Below, in pieces: positions 1 to 9,600 of a stretch of DNA of 64,000 bases (positions within the stretch are counted from its first letter, which is position 1; each line of letters opens with the position of its first letter). The translations under genes and the position numbers were made by a program. Source of the DNA: Adhaeribacter_A terreus (lineage in GTDB: Bacteria; Bacteroidota; Bacteroidia; Cytophagales; Hymenobacteraceae); contig NZ_JBHSKT010000002.1 of NCBI RefSeq assembly GCF_042657365.1, positions 490,008-554,007 on the forward strand. The letters are read 5' to 3'. The notes under the pieces were generated by a model that was given only the letters and a program-made list of their open reading frames with translations, had not been told where the DNA came from and did no database searches.

Positions 1-1
1 C

Positions 2-2809
2 GAAGAATACCTGGCCCGTTTAATGGTGCAGCTGGAAGAACTGGAAGGTAAGTTTCCGGATTTCGAAGAATTTGTGGACCAGATCAGCGTGAAGCGGGAG
101 GAAATTTACAACACCTTCGAAACCAAAAAAGTAAGCCTGCAGGAAGCCCGCAACAAACGCGCTAACAGCCTGCAGCAATCCGCCGACCGGATATTGAAAG
201 TGGTGCAAAGTCGGGTAGCCAAACTTACCTCCGTAAACGAGATAAACGGCTATTTTGCATCGGATCTGATGATCGAAAAGGTGCGGAACATTACCGAAGA
301 ATTGCTGCAGTTGGGCGATCCGGTAAAAGCCGATACCATTCAGAGCCGCCTGAAAACGGTGCGGGAAGATGCAGTTCGGCAGTTGAAAGACCGGCAGGAA
401 TTATTCGTGAACGGCACCGATATTTTAAAGCTGGGCGACCATCATTTTACCGTAAACACGCAGCCGCTGGCGCTCAGCATTGTGAACAAGGAAGGCGAAA
501 TGTTCTTCCACCTCACCGGCACCAACTTCTTCGAAAAAATTACAGACCAGGAATTCTTAAGTTACCGTGAAGTTTGGGAACAGACTTTTGTGTCGGAAAA
601 TGATACCGTTTACCGCGGCGAATATCTGGCTTATAAAGTGCTGGAAGCAGCCAAAGCGAAGCTGGAAAAAAACGTTGCCGCCACCGACGATTTTTTGGAT
701 TTAACCATCGAAGAGCTGTACCGCTTGAGCTTGGCGGAGCTGACGGATTACGTGCAAAAGTTCATGGCAACGCGCTTCAACGAAGGTTACGTGAAAGGCG
801 TGCACGACCATGACGCTGCACTTATTTTACAAGCTATGGTGCGCTTAACCAAAACCGCCGATCTGTTGCGTTTCGATGCAAATGCCCGGGCTTGTGCCGC
901 TTTGTACTGGCAAGCCTTCGCGCCGGCAAACCGCAAAAATGATCTTAACCACCAGCTAAAAGGCGTAGGCGCAATTCTACAGGTTTTCCCGAACACGCAC
1001 CAGTTCGATGCCATTAAAACGGACCTGGAAGAGGAACTGAAAACCTTCATTTCCGAAACCAGTTTATGCGAAGGTGTGGACACCACGGATGCTGCGGCTT
1101 ACTTGTTTTATGAACTCACCCGCGGCGATCATTTCGTCATCGATCTGGAGGCTGCCACACTTTACAATGCTTTCCTGGATTTCCTGAGAAACAATAAAGT
1201 GCAGGCAACTTACGAGGCTTCGGTGAAAGCGCTGGAGCAAAATCCGGCTTTGCAGTTTGCGCTGGTTCAGAATTGGGTGAAGGCTTTTGCGGGGCAATCG
1301 GAGCAGGCAGATAAAGGCGATTATGTGGCCGAAGCGGCGGTGCTTTTATTCACGCATGCCTACCAGCCGGACCGGGTAATTTCGGTTTCGTTGCGGGAAA
1401 AACTTTCCGGCTTCCGGGGTTCGCATTCTTTAATTGAGGAGCAAAATTATCAGTTGCATTTCAATTCGTATATGAACCGGCTGCGGCATTACGAAGCTAC
1501 GGTTGTGCCGGCTTTTAACCGTTTTTCGGAGCTGAAAAAGCAACTGACGCACCAGTTTGAAGAAGAGCTGCGCCTGAACGAATTCAAGCCGCGGGTACTG
1601 TCTTCTTTCGTAAGGAATAAATTGCTGGATCAGGTTTATTTGCCGTTGATCGGAGCGAACTTAGCCAAACAGATCGGCACGGCCGGCGAAAATAAACGCA
1701 CCGACCTGATGGGAATGTTGCTCCTTATTTCGCCGCCAGGCTACGGTAAAACCACCATTATGGAATACCTGGCAAACCGTTTGGGCATTATTTTTATGAA
1801 GATCAACGGTCCTGCGTTGGGGCACCAGGTTACGGCTTTAGACCCAGCCGAAGCGCCGAATGCAGCCGCCCGCGAAGAGCTGGAAAAACTAAACCTGGCC
1901 TTCGAAATGGGCGACAACGTGATGATCTACCTGGATGATATTCAGCACTGTAACCCGGAGTTTTTGCAGAAATTCATTTCGCTTTGCGATGCTCAGAGGA
2001 AGATAGAAGGCGTTTACAAAGGCAAAAGTAAAACCTACGATTTCCGGGGTAAAAAAGTGTGCGTGGTGATGGCCGGAAACCCCTATACTGAAACCGGCGA
2101 AAAATTCCGCATCCCGGATATGCTGGCCAACCGCGCCGATATTTACAATCTCGGCGACATCATAGGTAATACGGAAGCAGCCTTCAAATTAAGTTACCTG
2201 GAAAATGCGCTGACCTCGAACAAAGTGCTGGCAAACCTGGCTTCTAAAAGTCAGCAGGATGTTTATGCGCTGGTTAAACTCACGGAAAGCGGAAGCCAGG
2301 AAGGTATTTCATTTGAAGGCAATCATTCGCCGGAAGAACTGAACGAATACACTTCGGTGCTGAAGAAATTGCTGCGCATCCGGGACATTATTTTGCGGGT
2401 AAATCTGGAATATATCCGTTCTGCGGCGCAGGCCGAAGAATACCGTACTGAACCGCCGTTCAAGTTACAAGGCTCTTACCGTAACATGAACAAGCTCACC
2501 GAAAAAGTAATGCCGATCATGAACGACGAAGAACTGCAAACCTTGATCTTGTCGCATTACGAAGGGGAGGCTCAAACATTAACGTCCGGCGCCGAAGCGA
2601 ATATGCTGAAATTCAGAGAGCTAAACGGTATGCTTTCGGAGGTAGAAAGTCAGCGTTGGGATGCTATTAAGGCTACTTACGTAAAGAATCTGAAACGCAA
2701 AGGCTTTGGGGAGAATAACCAGGTAGGGCAGGTGCTGGAGCAGATGGAGCAAATTTCTGGTGGGTTGATGGGGATTAAGGATGTGTTGGGGCGGTTTAGC
2801 CAGCAGTAA
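2..2809 (+). CDS. Large AAA-type ATPase ('DNA repair ATPase' type), 5' end outside window
   Basis: The frame is already open at base 2, so the methionine at 23 is probably internal and the gene starts upstream of the window. The visible 935 codons hold an N-terminal helical region rich in Glu and Lys, a poorly recognisable middle, and a C-terminal AAA domain. Walker A reads SPPGYGKTT (bases about 1730-1755) and Walker B reads MIYLDDIQ (about 1921-1944), with a VVMAGNPY sensor-like stretch after it. Such very long ATPases are often labelled DNA repair ATPase in Bacteroidota, but the substrate is not evident here. A clear terminator follows 25 bases after the stop. The ATPase call is firm; the repair role is only a family label. 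Confidence 0.8.
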   Translation, partial: EEYLARLMVQLEELEGKFPDFEEFVDQISVKREEIYNTFETKKVSLQEARNKRANSLQQSADRILKVVQSRVAKLTSVNEINGYFASDLMIEKVRNITEELLQLGDPVKADTIQSRLKTVREDAVRQLKDRQELFVNGTDILKLGDHHFTVNTQPLALSIVNKEGEMFFHLTGTNFFEKITDQEFLSYREVWEQTFVSENDTVYRGEYLAYKVLEAAKAKLEKNVAATDDFLDLTIEELYRLSLAELTDYVQKFMATRFNEGYVKGVHDHDAALILQAMVRLTKTADLLRFDANARACAALYWQAFAPANRKNDLNHQLKGVGAILQVFPNTHQFDAIKTDLEEELKTFISETSLCEGVDTTDAAAYLFYELTRGDHFVIDLEAATLYNAFLDFLRNNKVQATYEASVKALEQNPALQFALVQNWVKAFAGQSEQADKGDYVAEAAVLLFTHAYQPDRVISVSLREKLSGFRGSHSLIEEQNYQLHFNSYMNRLRHYEATVVPAFNRFSELKKQLTHQFEEELRLNEFKPRVLSSFVRNKLLDQVYLPLIGANLAKQIGTAGENKRTDLMGMLLLISPPGYGKTTIMEYLANRLGIIFMKINGPALGHQVTALDPAEAPNAAAREELEKLNLAFEMGDNVMIYLDDIQHCNPEFLQKFISLCDAQRKIEGVYKGKSKTYDFRGKKVCVVMAGNPYTETGEKFRIPDMLANRADIYNLGDIIGNTEAAFKLSYLENALTSNKVLANLASKSQQDVYALVKLTESGSQEGISFEGNHSPEELNEYTSVLKKLLRIRDIILRVNLEYIRSAAQAEEYRTEPPFKLQGSYRNMNKLTEKVMPIMNDEELQTLILSHYEGEAQTLTSGAEANMLKFRELNGMLSEVESQRWDAIKATYVKNLKRKGFGENNQVGQVLEQMEQISGGLMGIKDVLGRFSQQ

Positions 2810-2834
2810 TTTTTGCGTCAAGGTTTAGAAATTG

Positions 2835-2868
2835 AAAGCCTGCAACAGCTCTGTTGCAGGCTTTTTTT
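2835..2868 (+). terminator. Rho-independent terminator after the AAA ATPase gene
   Basis: A 14-bp stem (AAAGCCTGCAACAG paired with CTGTTGCAGGCTTT) with a 2-nt loop is followed by a run of T. It lies 25 bases after the stop codon. Confidence 0.9.
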
Positions 2869-3063
2869 AATCCTGTTTCAACAATTATATGTTCAGATTT
2901 TCGCTGTAATTTTTGATTTTGCCTAACTTGGTTTTTTCGTTGGAAAAGTTGAACCAAGAATTTTTTTTTCAGCGGATAACTACGTAGTGTATTCCTGCCG
3001 ACTGTCGCCAATCAGCTTATTGCTTTCGAAATAATTTATTAATTTGGAGTTCGTTAAAGGAGC

Positions 3064-3588
3064 ATGAAAAACGTAATTGGAGGCATGAAACAAAGCTGGT
3101 TAAAACTGTTTTTGCTGAGTTTAATTTTCCTTTCCGGAAGTCTTTTTGTCCGGGCGCAGGAGGTGAAGGTTATAAAATTTGCCGAATTGCAGGCTTTGCG
3201 AAACAATCCTTCGGATACTTTATTTGTGATGAATTTCTGGGCTACCTGGTGCAAGCCCTGTGTGAAAGAGTTGCCTTATTTTGAAGCTATCAATACAAAA
3301 TATAAAGGCCAGCCGGTAAAAGTAATGCTGGTAAGCATGGATTCTAAAAAGGACTTGCAGACCAAAGTGCTGCCATTTGTAAAAAAGCGAAACCTGAGAT
3401 CGGACCTGTACCTGCTCGACGAACCCGATGCCAATTCCTGGATCGATAAACTGGAACTGAAATGGTCGGGGGCGATTCCGGCAACTATTTTTTTCAATAA
3501 CCAAAAGCAGCTTTACCGGTTTGAAGAAAAGGAATTTCATGAAGCCGAACTCTACGGCCTGGTCGATGAATTGAATGCTAAAAAATAA
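3064..3588 (+). CDS. Exported TlpA-family thioredoxin-like protein
   Basis: The 174-residue protein has an N-terminal signal peptide ending near VRAQE and a thioredoxin fold with the redox motif ATWCKPC. This is the ResA/TlpA type, acting outside the cytoplasm as a thiol-disulfide reductase, for example on cytochrome c apoproteins or other cysteine proteins. The chosen ATG has a purine-rich AAAGGAG just upstream; the ATG at 3085 would give a more typical signal peptide (MKQSWLKLF...), so the start is uncertain by seven codons. The next gene, another thiol-redox protein, starts 8 bases after this stop, so the two are probably one operon. The in vivo partner cannot be read from the sequence. 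Confidence 0.88.
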   Translation: MKNVIGGMKQSWLKLFLLSLIFLSGSLFVRAQEVKVIKFAELQALRNNPSDTLFVMNFWATWCKPCVKELPYFEAINTKYKGQPVKVMLVSMDSKKDLQTKVLPFVKKRNLRSDLYLLDEPDANSWIDKLELKWSGAIPATIFFNNQKQLYRFEEKEFHEAELYGLVDELNAKK

Positions 3589-3596
3589 ATGAACCT

Positions 3597-4226
3597 ATGA
3601 AAAGATCACTTTCTTTAATTTATGTAGCCTGTCTGGCCGTAATTGGTTTGCTGGTTGCTGCCCGTCCTGCCGAAAACGAAGGCTACAGAGTGGGCGACAC
3701 CGCCATTGATTTTAAGCTGAAAAACGTGGACGGCAAAATGGTATCGCTGGTGGATAATAAAAAAGCGAAGGGCTTTATTGTTACGTTCACCTGCAATACT
3801 TGTCCGTATTCGGTGGCTTATGAAGACCGCATTATTGCGCTGCAGAGAAAGTATGAACCGCAGGGGTACCCGGTAGTGGCCATCAACCCGAACGATGTAA
3901 CCGTTTCTCCGAAAGACTCTTTTAAGGATATGCAGAAGCGGGCTAAAGAAAAGAAATTCAACTTTGCTTACCTGCAGGACGAAACCCAGGAAATTACCAA
4001 AGCTTACGGCGCTACCCGCACCCCGCATATGTACGTGCTGCAAAAACAACCCGATAATTCTTTGAAAGTAATGTACATCGGCGCCATAGATGATAATTCG
4101 CGGGAACCGGAGAACGTGCAGAAAAAGTACCTTGAAAATGCTCTGGATGAACTGATTGCCGGTAAGGAAATTTCGCAATCGGCAACCAAAGCCATTGGCT
4201 GCACCATTAAGTGGAAACAGAGTTAA
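3597..4226 (+). CDS. Exported AhpC/TSA-type thioredoxin family protein
   Basis: The protein has 209 residues with a signal peptide or single N-terminal anchor (about residues 5-22) and a peroxiredoxin-like domain. The motif FTCNTCPYS gives the C-x-x-C at residues about 64-67, and TRTPHMYVL supplies the cis-proline loop of the thioredoxin fold. This subgroup ('thioredoxin family protein' with TCNTCPY) is widespread in Bacteroidota and has no well-established substrate. It follows the TlpA-like gene by 8 bases and is followed by a strong terminator, so the pair forms a two-gene redox operon. It could be a thiol peroxidase or a disulfide reductase. Confidence 0.87.
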   Translation: MKRSLSLIYVACLAVIGLLVAARPAENEGYRVGDTAIDFKLKNVDGKMVSLVDNKKAKGFIVTFTCNTCPYSVAYEDRIIALQRKYEPQGYPVVAINPNDVTVSPKDSFKDMQKRAKEKKFNFAYLQDETQEITKAYGATRTPHMYVLQKQPDNSLKVMYIGAIDDNSREPENVQKKYLENALDELIAGKEISQSATKAIGCTIKWKQS

Positions 4227-4243
4227 GTTTTTCAAGTTATGCT

Positions 4244-4279
4244 AAAAAAGGGAAGCTCGTAAGCAAGCTTCCCTTTTTT
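4244..4279 (+). terminator. Rho-independent terminator after the thioredoxin pair
   Basis: The inverted repeat AAAAAAGGGAAGCT / AGCTTCCCTTTTTT surrounds a short loop and ends in a T run, 18 bases after the stop codon. The A-rich 5' arm means it could also work for minus-strand transcripts. A degenerate A29 copy overlaps its 3' arm. Confidence 0.9.
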
Positions 4280-4300
4280 ATTTAAAAATGCTACCGTTTT
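4272..4300 (-). repeat. A29 element copy (diverged)
   Basis: Read on the minus strand the core is AAAACGGTAGCATTTT. It overlaps the 3' arm of the preceding terminator and lies at the edge of the gene-fragment region. Confidence 0.55.
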
Positions 4301-4342
4301 CGGAAGTTGAGTGGGTAATACCGTTCACAAAACGAGTATTAG

Positions 4343-4639
4343 AAGCTGGTAGATAAGTTCTTTAACAATTGCCGCGGAAAAGGCTATCCGGATGCCATTA
4401 CCAAAGAAGTCTGGCGGCAGGTAGAATCGTTTGCTGGTTATTCGTTTTCTAAAACGCATTCTTCCTCTTTTGCCGTGGAAAGCTACCAGAGTTTGTACCT
4501 GAAAGTGCATTTCCCGCTGGAATTTATGGTGGCCGTGATCAACAATTTCGGAGGCTTTTACCGTACTTGGGTATATGTAAACGAAGCCAGGAATGCCGCT
4601 TTAATACATAGCCCTATATCGTGCCACCTGAGTTGCTGA
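4343..4639 (+). pseudogene. Fragment of a DnaE-type DNA polymerase III alpha (DnaE2-like)
   Basis: A stop codon (4340-4342) precedes this open stretch, which has no credible start. The translation contains VESFAGYSFSKTHSSSFAVE, ESYQSLYLKVHFPLEFMVAV and INNFGGFYRTWVYVNEAR, the pattern of the middle of DnaE/DnaE2 alpha subunits, which normally exceed 1000 residues. Only about 90 residues remain. Similarity fades near base 4606, after which the frame runs antisense to the nuclease fragment and stops at 4637. I read it as a deletion remnant of an accessory polymerase gene, perhaps from an imuB-dnaE2 cassette, although no other part of such a cassette is visible. Confidence 0.8.
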
Positions 4640-5025
4640 AAATTTATACCTGATGGGAATGACTTGAATTTATCTTCGCGTTTTGCAGTAAGGAAAACCA
4701 AAAGCTTAAAATCCGCACCTTTTTCGGCTAGTATTTTTGCATAAGAATCTAATTGTTCAATTCCCTCTGTTGATGCTATCTTGCTTTCAATAATCACGTG
4801 AGAGTGACCCAAATTAATCTCCAGGTCAGTTCGCCTTTTCTGGGCAGCATAAATACTTTGAGTTTCAACGGTAGCTGAACCTATATTTTTATTCACAAGC
4901 TTCAACAGATTCAAAAACCGCTCTCTGAAAACTTTATCCGAATCCAGGCAGAAGGCAAATATCTCAGTAAGATAGTCTTCTAAGGGCCTGTTACTTGCCT
5001 TTAGGTGAAGATTAAAAAGCTTATT
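4600..5025 (-). pseudogene. PD-(D/E)XK nuclease family gene fragment
   Basis: On the minus strand the frame encodes RPLEDYLTEIFAFCLDSDKV, then a region with RRTDLEINLG and HVIIESKIAS. The D...E-x-K pattern is typical of PD-(D/E)XK nuclease-fold proteins. An ATG-led frame is missing: an in-frame TAG precedes it and the first available start is a TTG at 4914, well inside the domain. The 3' end (CIKAAFLASFTYTQVR) is antisense to conserved DnaE residues, so the natural C-terminus is lost near base 4600. It is probably inactive. A functional short protein from 4558 to 4914 cannot be excluded. Confidence 0.65.
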
Positions 5026-5059
5026 AAAGATTGGTTTCTTTACTTTCTAAGTTATTCGC

Positions 5060-5245
5060 TTACTTCTCCAAAGCCGCCAAAACCGTTCTAAAACTCTCCA
5101 ATCCAGCTCCCAGATTTTCGATAATGTCCTCTGCCAAAACATCCGGATCGGGGAGGTTATCCAAATCAGCGAGGGACTGGGCTTTGAGCCAGGTGATGTC
5201 GAGGCTGGTTTTGTCGCGGGCTATCTGTTCCGGATTCTGATTCAT
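5060..5245 (-). pseudogene. Short type I restriction-modification remnant (HsdM C-terminus-like)
   Basis: The 61-residue frame starts MNQNPEQIARDK, like the start of type I restriction subunits, and then continues LDITWLKAQSLADLDNLPDP and DVLAEDIIENLGAGLESFRT, which resembles the extreme C-terminus of HsdM-type N6-adenine methylases. No methylase catalytic motif is present. It looks like the two ends of a restriction-modification locus joined by a deletion, or a stand-alone short protein. It could still be translated because start and stop are intact. Its neighbours are other gene fragments. Confidence 0.5.
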
Positions 5246-5426
5246 GCGTGGGAATTAGTAAGGCTTAAATATAGGGAATTCCTGATTAATTCCGTAACAA
5301 TACAGTGGAGCAAGCTTTTTGACGGGTTTATTTCGTTTGCGCAAAAAGTAGTTTCATAACCATGAAACTGATTCAAATCGCCTGTTTTTTCCCATTAATA
5401 ACTTCACTTTAAATATGTGATTCACC

Positions 5427-6380
5427 TTAAAAAAGCTGTTCCGCAATTTTCCGTACAGAGTCCGATTTTCCCATGGAGTAAAAATGCAGGCAAGGCACGC
5501 CCGCCAACATCAGTTCTTTACTTTGTTGCACCGCCCAGTTTATACCTAATTCTGCAGCTGCTTTATTGTCTTTACAGGCTTCCAAGGCACTGGCCAACTC
5601 GTCCGGAATTTCCAGATGAAACAGGCTGGGAAGTAAGGTTAGTTGCGATTTGGTCGTGATAGGTTTTAAGCCTGGTAAAATTGGCACATCAATCCCGATT
5701 TCGCGGCAATTCGCTACAAAATCGAAGTACTTCTTATTATCGAAGAACATTTGTGTTACAATGTATTTGGCACCCAGATCTACTTTCTTTTTAAGCCAGC
5801 GCAGATCCGCTCTGGCATTGGGCGCTTCGAAATGCTTTTCCGGATAACCAGCTACTCCCACACAGAAATCGGTATTGCAGCAATCTATCTGTTCTTCATC
5901 TAAATACCGGCCCTTGTTCATATCGTCAATCTGTTTCACCAGATCGCTGGCGTAATGATGACCGTCCGGTTCCGGTACAAACCGCGATTCGCTTTTCACA
6001 CAATCGCCGCGCAACGCCAGTACATTATCGATGCCCAGGAAATGCATATCGATCAGCGCATTTTCTGTTTCTTCCTTAGAAAAACCGCCGCAAATCAAAT
6101 GGGGCACGGTATCTACTTTGTAATGGTTCTGAATGGCCGCACAAATACCCACCGTTCCCGGGCGTTTCCGCGTGGAACGTTTCTCCAGCAAGCCGTTTTC
6201 GCGCTGCTTATAAACATATTCTTCGCGGTGGTAAGTTACGTCAATAAACGGCGGCTTGAATTCCATCAAAGGATCGATGTGATCGAAAAGCCCTTTAAGC
6301 GTCTGGCCTTTTAATGGCGGCAGGATCTCGAAGGAGAAAAGTGTGTCTTTGGCATTCTTAAAATGCTCGGTAACTTTCAT
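5427..6380 (-). CDS. metF: Methylenetetrahydrofolate reductase
   Basis: The 317-residue protein has the MetF TIM-barrel pattern: FSFEILPPLKG near the N-terminus carries the catalytic Glu, LALRGDC (about residues 120-126) lies at the FAD site, and YIVTQMFFDN (about 206-215) and PGLKPI follow. It reduces 5,10-methylene-THF to 5-methyl-THF with FAD, providing the methyl donor for MetH. It lies downstream of metH on the same strand, separated by 283 bases of palindromic repeat DNA. It is therefore either the second gene of the metH transcript, sharing its SAM control, or has its own promoter in that spacer. Length is slightly over the bacterial norm. Confidence 0.95.
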   Translation of the reverse strand: MKVTEHFKNAKDTLFSFEILPPLKGQTLKGLFDHIDPLMEFKPPFIDVTYHREEYVYKQRENGLLEKRSTRKRPGTVGICAAIQNHYKVDTVPHLICGGFSKEETENALIDMHFLGIDNVLALRGDCVKSESRFVPEPDGHHYASDLVKQIDDMNKGRYLDEEQIDCCNTDFCVGVAGYPEKHFEAPNARADLRWLKKKVDLGAKYIVTQMFFDNKKYFDFVANCREIGIDVPILPGLKPITTKSQLTLLPSLFHLEIPDELASALEACKDNKAAAELGINWAVQQSKELMLAGVPCLHFYSMGKSDSVRKIAEQLF

Positions 6381-6431
6381 TTATTTTCGTCTGTCGTTTT
6401 TTCGTTGTTCGTTATTCGATATTTAGCCCGG

Positions 6432-6459
6432 AGTTTTTGAGGTGTTTGGATAGGGTTTT
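6432..6459 (-). repeat. A29 element copy (strongly diverged)
   Basis: The minus-strand core reads AAAACCCTATCCAAAC and the tail ends in AAAAACT. The right half of the core is lost. It sits just upstream of metF, before the large inverted repeat. Confidence 0.35.
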
Positions 6460-6476
6460 TTCCTTATGCTTTCACT

Positions 6477-6587
6477 TTATTTGGTCATCTCGACGTCAGG
6501 AGAGATCTCATCTAGTTAGCAGAAGCCTTTATCTAGCTTTTCTACTTTATTCGGAAGATCTCTCCTGACGTCGAGATGACCAAATAA
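6477..6587. repeat. Large inverted repeat with 32-bp perfect arms
   Basis: The left arm (6477-6508, starting TTATTTGGTCATCTCGACG) is perfectly complementary to the right arm (6556-6587), with a 47-base spacer. Both arms contain GACGTC and AGATCT. It lies between metH and metF and encodes no protein. It is probably a non-autonomous mobile palindrome or a fold-back structure in the metH-metF transcript. Confidence 0.9.
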
Positions 6588-6628
6588 CTTTCGTAGCGTA
6601 GGGTTTAAACCCTACGCTACGAAAGTTA
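6585..6628. repeat. Perfect 44-bp palindrome
   Basis: Every base from 6585 to 6606 pairs with 6607 to 6628; the centre is GGGTTTAAACCC and each arm contains CGTAGCGTAGGG. It overlaps the right end of the preceding inverted repeat by three bases. The sense strand lacks a T run, so it is not a typical terminator. Confidence 0.95.
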
Positions 6629-6636
6629 TAGAAAAC

Positions 6637-6665
6637 ACTTTTTACGATCCAAACCCTACCGTTTT
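6637..6665 (-). repeat. A29 element copy at the metH stop codon
   Basis: The minus-strand core AAAACGGTAGGGTTTG starts inside the metH TAA stop codon and the tail ends GTAAAAAGT. It lies on the same strand as the gene it follows. Confidence 0.85.
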
Positions 6666-9600
6666 ACACCAGTATTTTCGCTGGTTTCGGGTCATAATTC
6701 AGGTTCGGCGATAACCAGCGTTCCAGTTCTTTCTTAGGCATGTTTTTGCGTTCGGCAATGTCGGCCACCTGATCTTCGCCAATTTTCCCCAAACCAAAAT
6801 ACCGGCTTTGCGGATGCGCGAAATACAAACCGCTCACCGATGCCGCCGGATACATTGCCAGGTTTTCGGTTAGCTTGATTCCGGTTTCTTCTTCCACATT
6901 TAGCAGGTTAAACAAAGTCATTTTCTCGGTATGATCCGGGCAGCCCGGGTAACCCGGCGCCGGCCGAATGCCCTGATATTTCTCCTTGATCAGTTCTTCG
7001 TTTTCCAGCTTTTCTTCCGGCGCGTAACCCCACAATTCTTTCCGTACTTTTTCGTGCAGGTGTTCGGCGAAAGCTTCAGCTAAACGGTCGGCCAAGGCCT
7101 TCAACATGATGGCGCGGTAATCGTCGTGGGCGGCTTCGTATTCGGCCAGAAGTTTTTCGATGCCAAATCCTACGCTTACCGCAAACCCGCCCACGTAATC
7201 CGTCAGGCCGGATTCTTCCGGGGCAATGAAATCGGAGAACGCTAAATTTGGAACGTTCGCGCCTTTTTTACCTTGCTGGCGCAGCGTGTGGAACCGGGTT
7301 AGTTCTTCGGTTTTAGCTTCGTCCTGATACACTACAATCGTATCGTCGGCTTGGGTATTGGCGGGGAAGAAACCAACTACCGCGCGGGCTTCCAGCAAAT
7401 TGTTGGCTACAATTTCCTGCAGCATCTCCTGCGCATCGTTATAAAGTTTAGTGGCTTCGGTGCCGTATTCCGGGTCGGTTAAGATCTTCGGGAACTGGCG
7501 TTTTAATTCCCAGGCGTGGAAGAACGGTGTCCAGTCGATGTATGGCACCAGCTCGGCCAGCGGGTAATTCCGGAAAGTTTTGGTGCCTAACAGGTTTGGT
7601 TTCTGAATGTCTTCCGCTTTCCATTCAATCGGGAATTTATTAGCGCGGGCTTTTTCAATGCTTACATACTGACGGTCCTTTGTGCGGCTTAAATGTTCTT
7701 CGCGTAGCTCTGCATATTCGGCTTTAATTTCCTGAATGTAAGTTTCGCGGTTGCTGCCCAATAAGTTACTTACTACAGTTACGCTGCGCGAAGCATCGTG
7801 CACATGCACTACCGGTCCGCTGTACTGCGGCGCAATTTTCACGGCGGTATGTACGCGGGAAGTAGTAGCGCCGCCAATTAAAAGCGGAATATTCATACCA
7901 CGGCGTTCCATTTCCTGAGCCACGTAAACCATTTCGTCCAACGAAGGCGTGATCAATCCGCTCAAACCTAAAACATCTACTTTTTGCGCTTCGGCTTCGG
8001 CCAGGATTTTATCCAGCGAAACCATTACGCCCAGGTCGATCACTTCGTAATTATTACAGGCCAAAACTACGCCTACAATGTTTTTGCCGATGTCGTGTAC
8101 GTCGCCTTTAACCGTTGCCATTAAGATCTTTCCAGCAGCATTTCTACCGCTACCGGCTTTTTCTTTTTCCATGAACGGCAACAAATAGGCCACCGATTTT
8201 TTCATTACGCGCGCACTTTTTACTACCTGCGGCAGGAACATTTTACCAGCGCCAAACAAGTCGCCAACCACCTGCATACCGGCCATTAACGGACCTTCAA
8301 TTACGTCCAGGGTTTTGGTGGCTTTCTGACGGGCTTCTTCGGTATCTTCGTCGATAAATTCTACAATTCCTTTTGCCAAAGCGTACTTTAAGCGTTCTTC
8401 TACCGGAGCCTGGCGCCAGGCATCGTCTTCTTTCTCGGCCGCTTTTCCTTTGCCTTTAATGGTTTCCGCGAAGGTTACCAATTTTTCGGTGGCATCAGGG
8501 TGGCGGTTGAAAATTACGTCTTCGATCAGGTCTCTTAGTTGCGGTTCAATCTCGTCGTAAGTGCCCAGCATACCGGCGTTCACGATGCCCATATCCATAC
8601 CTGCTTTCACGGCGTGGTACAGGAAAATGGTGTGCATGGCTTCACGCACCGCATAGTTGCCTCGGAAAGAGAACGACAGGTTACTTACGCCGCCGCTCAC
8701 CAAGGCATGCGGCAGGTTTTCTTTGATCCAGGTAATAACTTTCAGGAAATCGACGGCGTAGTTGTTATGTTCTTCAATGCCGGTGGCAATGGCCAGAATA
8801 TTCGGGTCGAAAATGATGTCTTGCGGCGGGAAACCAACTTCATCTACCAGAATGCGGTAGCTGCGTTCGCAAATCTCTTTTCTGCGCTCCAGCGTATCGG
8901 CCTGACCTGTTTCATCAAAAGCCATAACCACCACGGCGGCGCCGTACTGACGCACTTTGCGGGCAACTTTTTTGAAACTTTCTTCGCCTTCTTTTAAGCT
9001 GATGGAGTTTACAATGGATTTGCCCTGCACGCATTTCAAACCGGCTTCTATCACGCTCCATTTCGAAGAATCGATCATGATCGGGCGTTTGGAAATATCG
9101 GGCTCGGAAGCGATGAGGTGCAGGAAATTGGTCATGGCCGCTTCGGAATTCAGCATGCCTTCGTCCATGTTCACGTCGATGATCTGCGCGCCGGCTTCCA
9201 CTTGCTGACGGGCTACCGAAAGCGCTTCTTCAAACTGTTCGTTTAAAATCAGCTTTGCGAATTTCTTGGAGCCGGTTACGTTGGTGCGTTCGCCTACGTT
9301 CACGAATAAACTTTCCGGGAAAATAGTAAGTGGCTCCAAACCAGAGAAGCGTGGTAACGGCGCAATTTCAGGCAGTTTACGCGGCGGGTATTTATCAACC
9401 AATTCGGCCAGGCGTTTTACGTGCACCGGCGTAGTGCCGCAACAACCGCCCACTACGTTTACCAGGCCTTCCTTCAGGTATTCTTCCACAATTTCGGCCA
9501 TCTGTTCCGCCGATTCGTCGTAGCCGCCGAAAGCGTTTGGTAAGCCGGCATTCGGATAAGCGCTGATGTAGGAAACGGAAATGCGGGATAATTCCTGGAT

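Noticed and set aside
3615..4235. Long minus-strand frame opposite the thioredoxin-like gene
   Set aside because: It is antisense to a clear protein family member and encodes no recognisable domain.
8539..8997. 152-codon plus-strand frame opposite metH
   Set aside because: It is a shadow of the conserved pterin-binding domain codons on the other strand.
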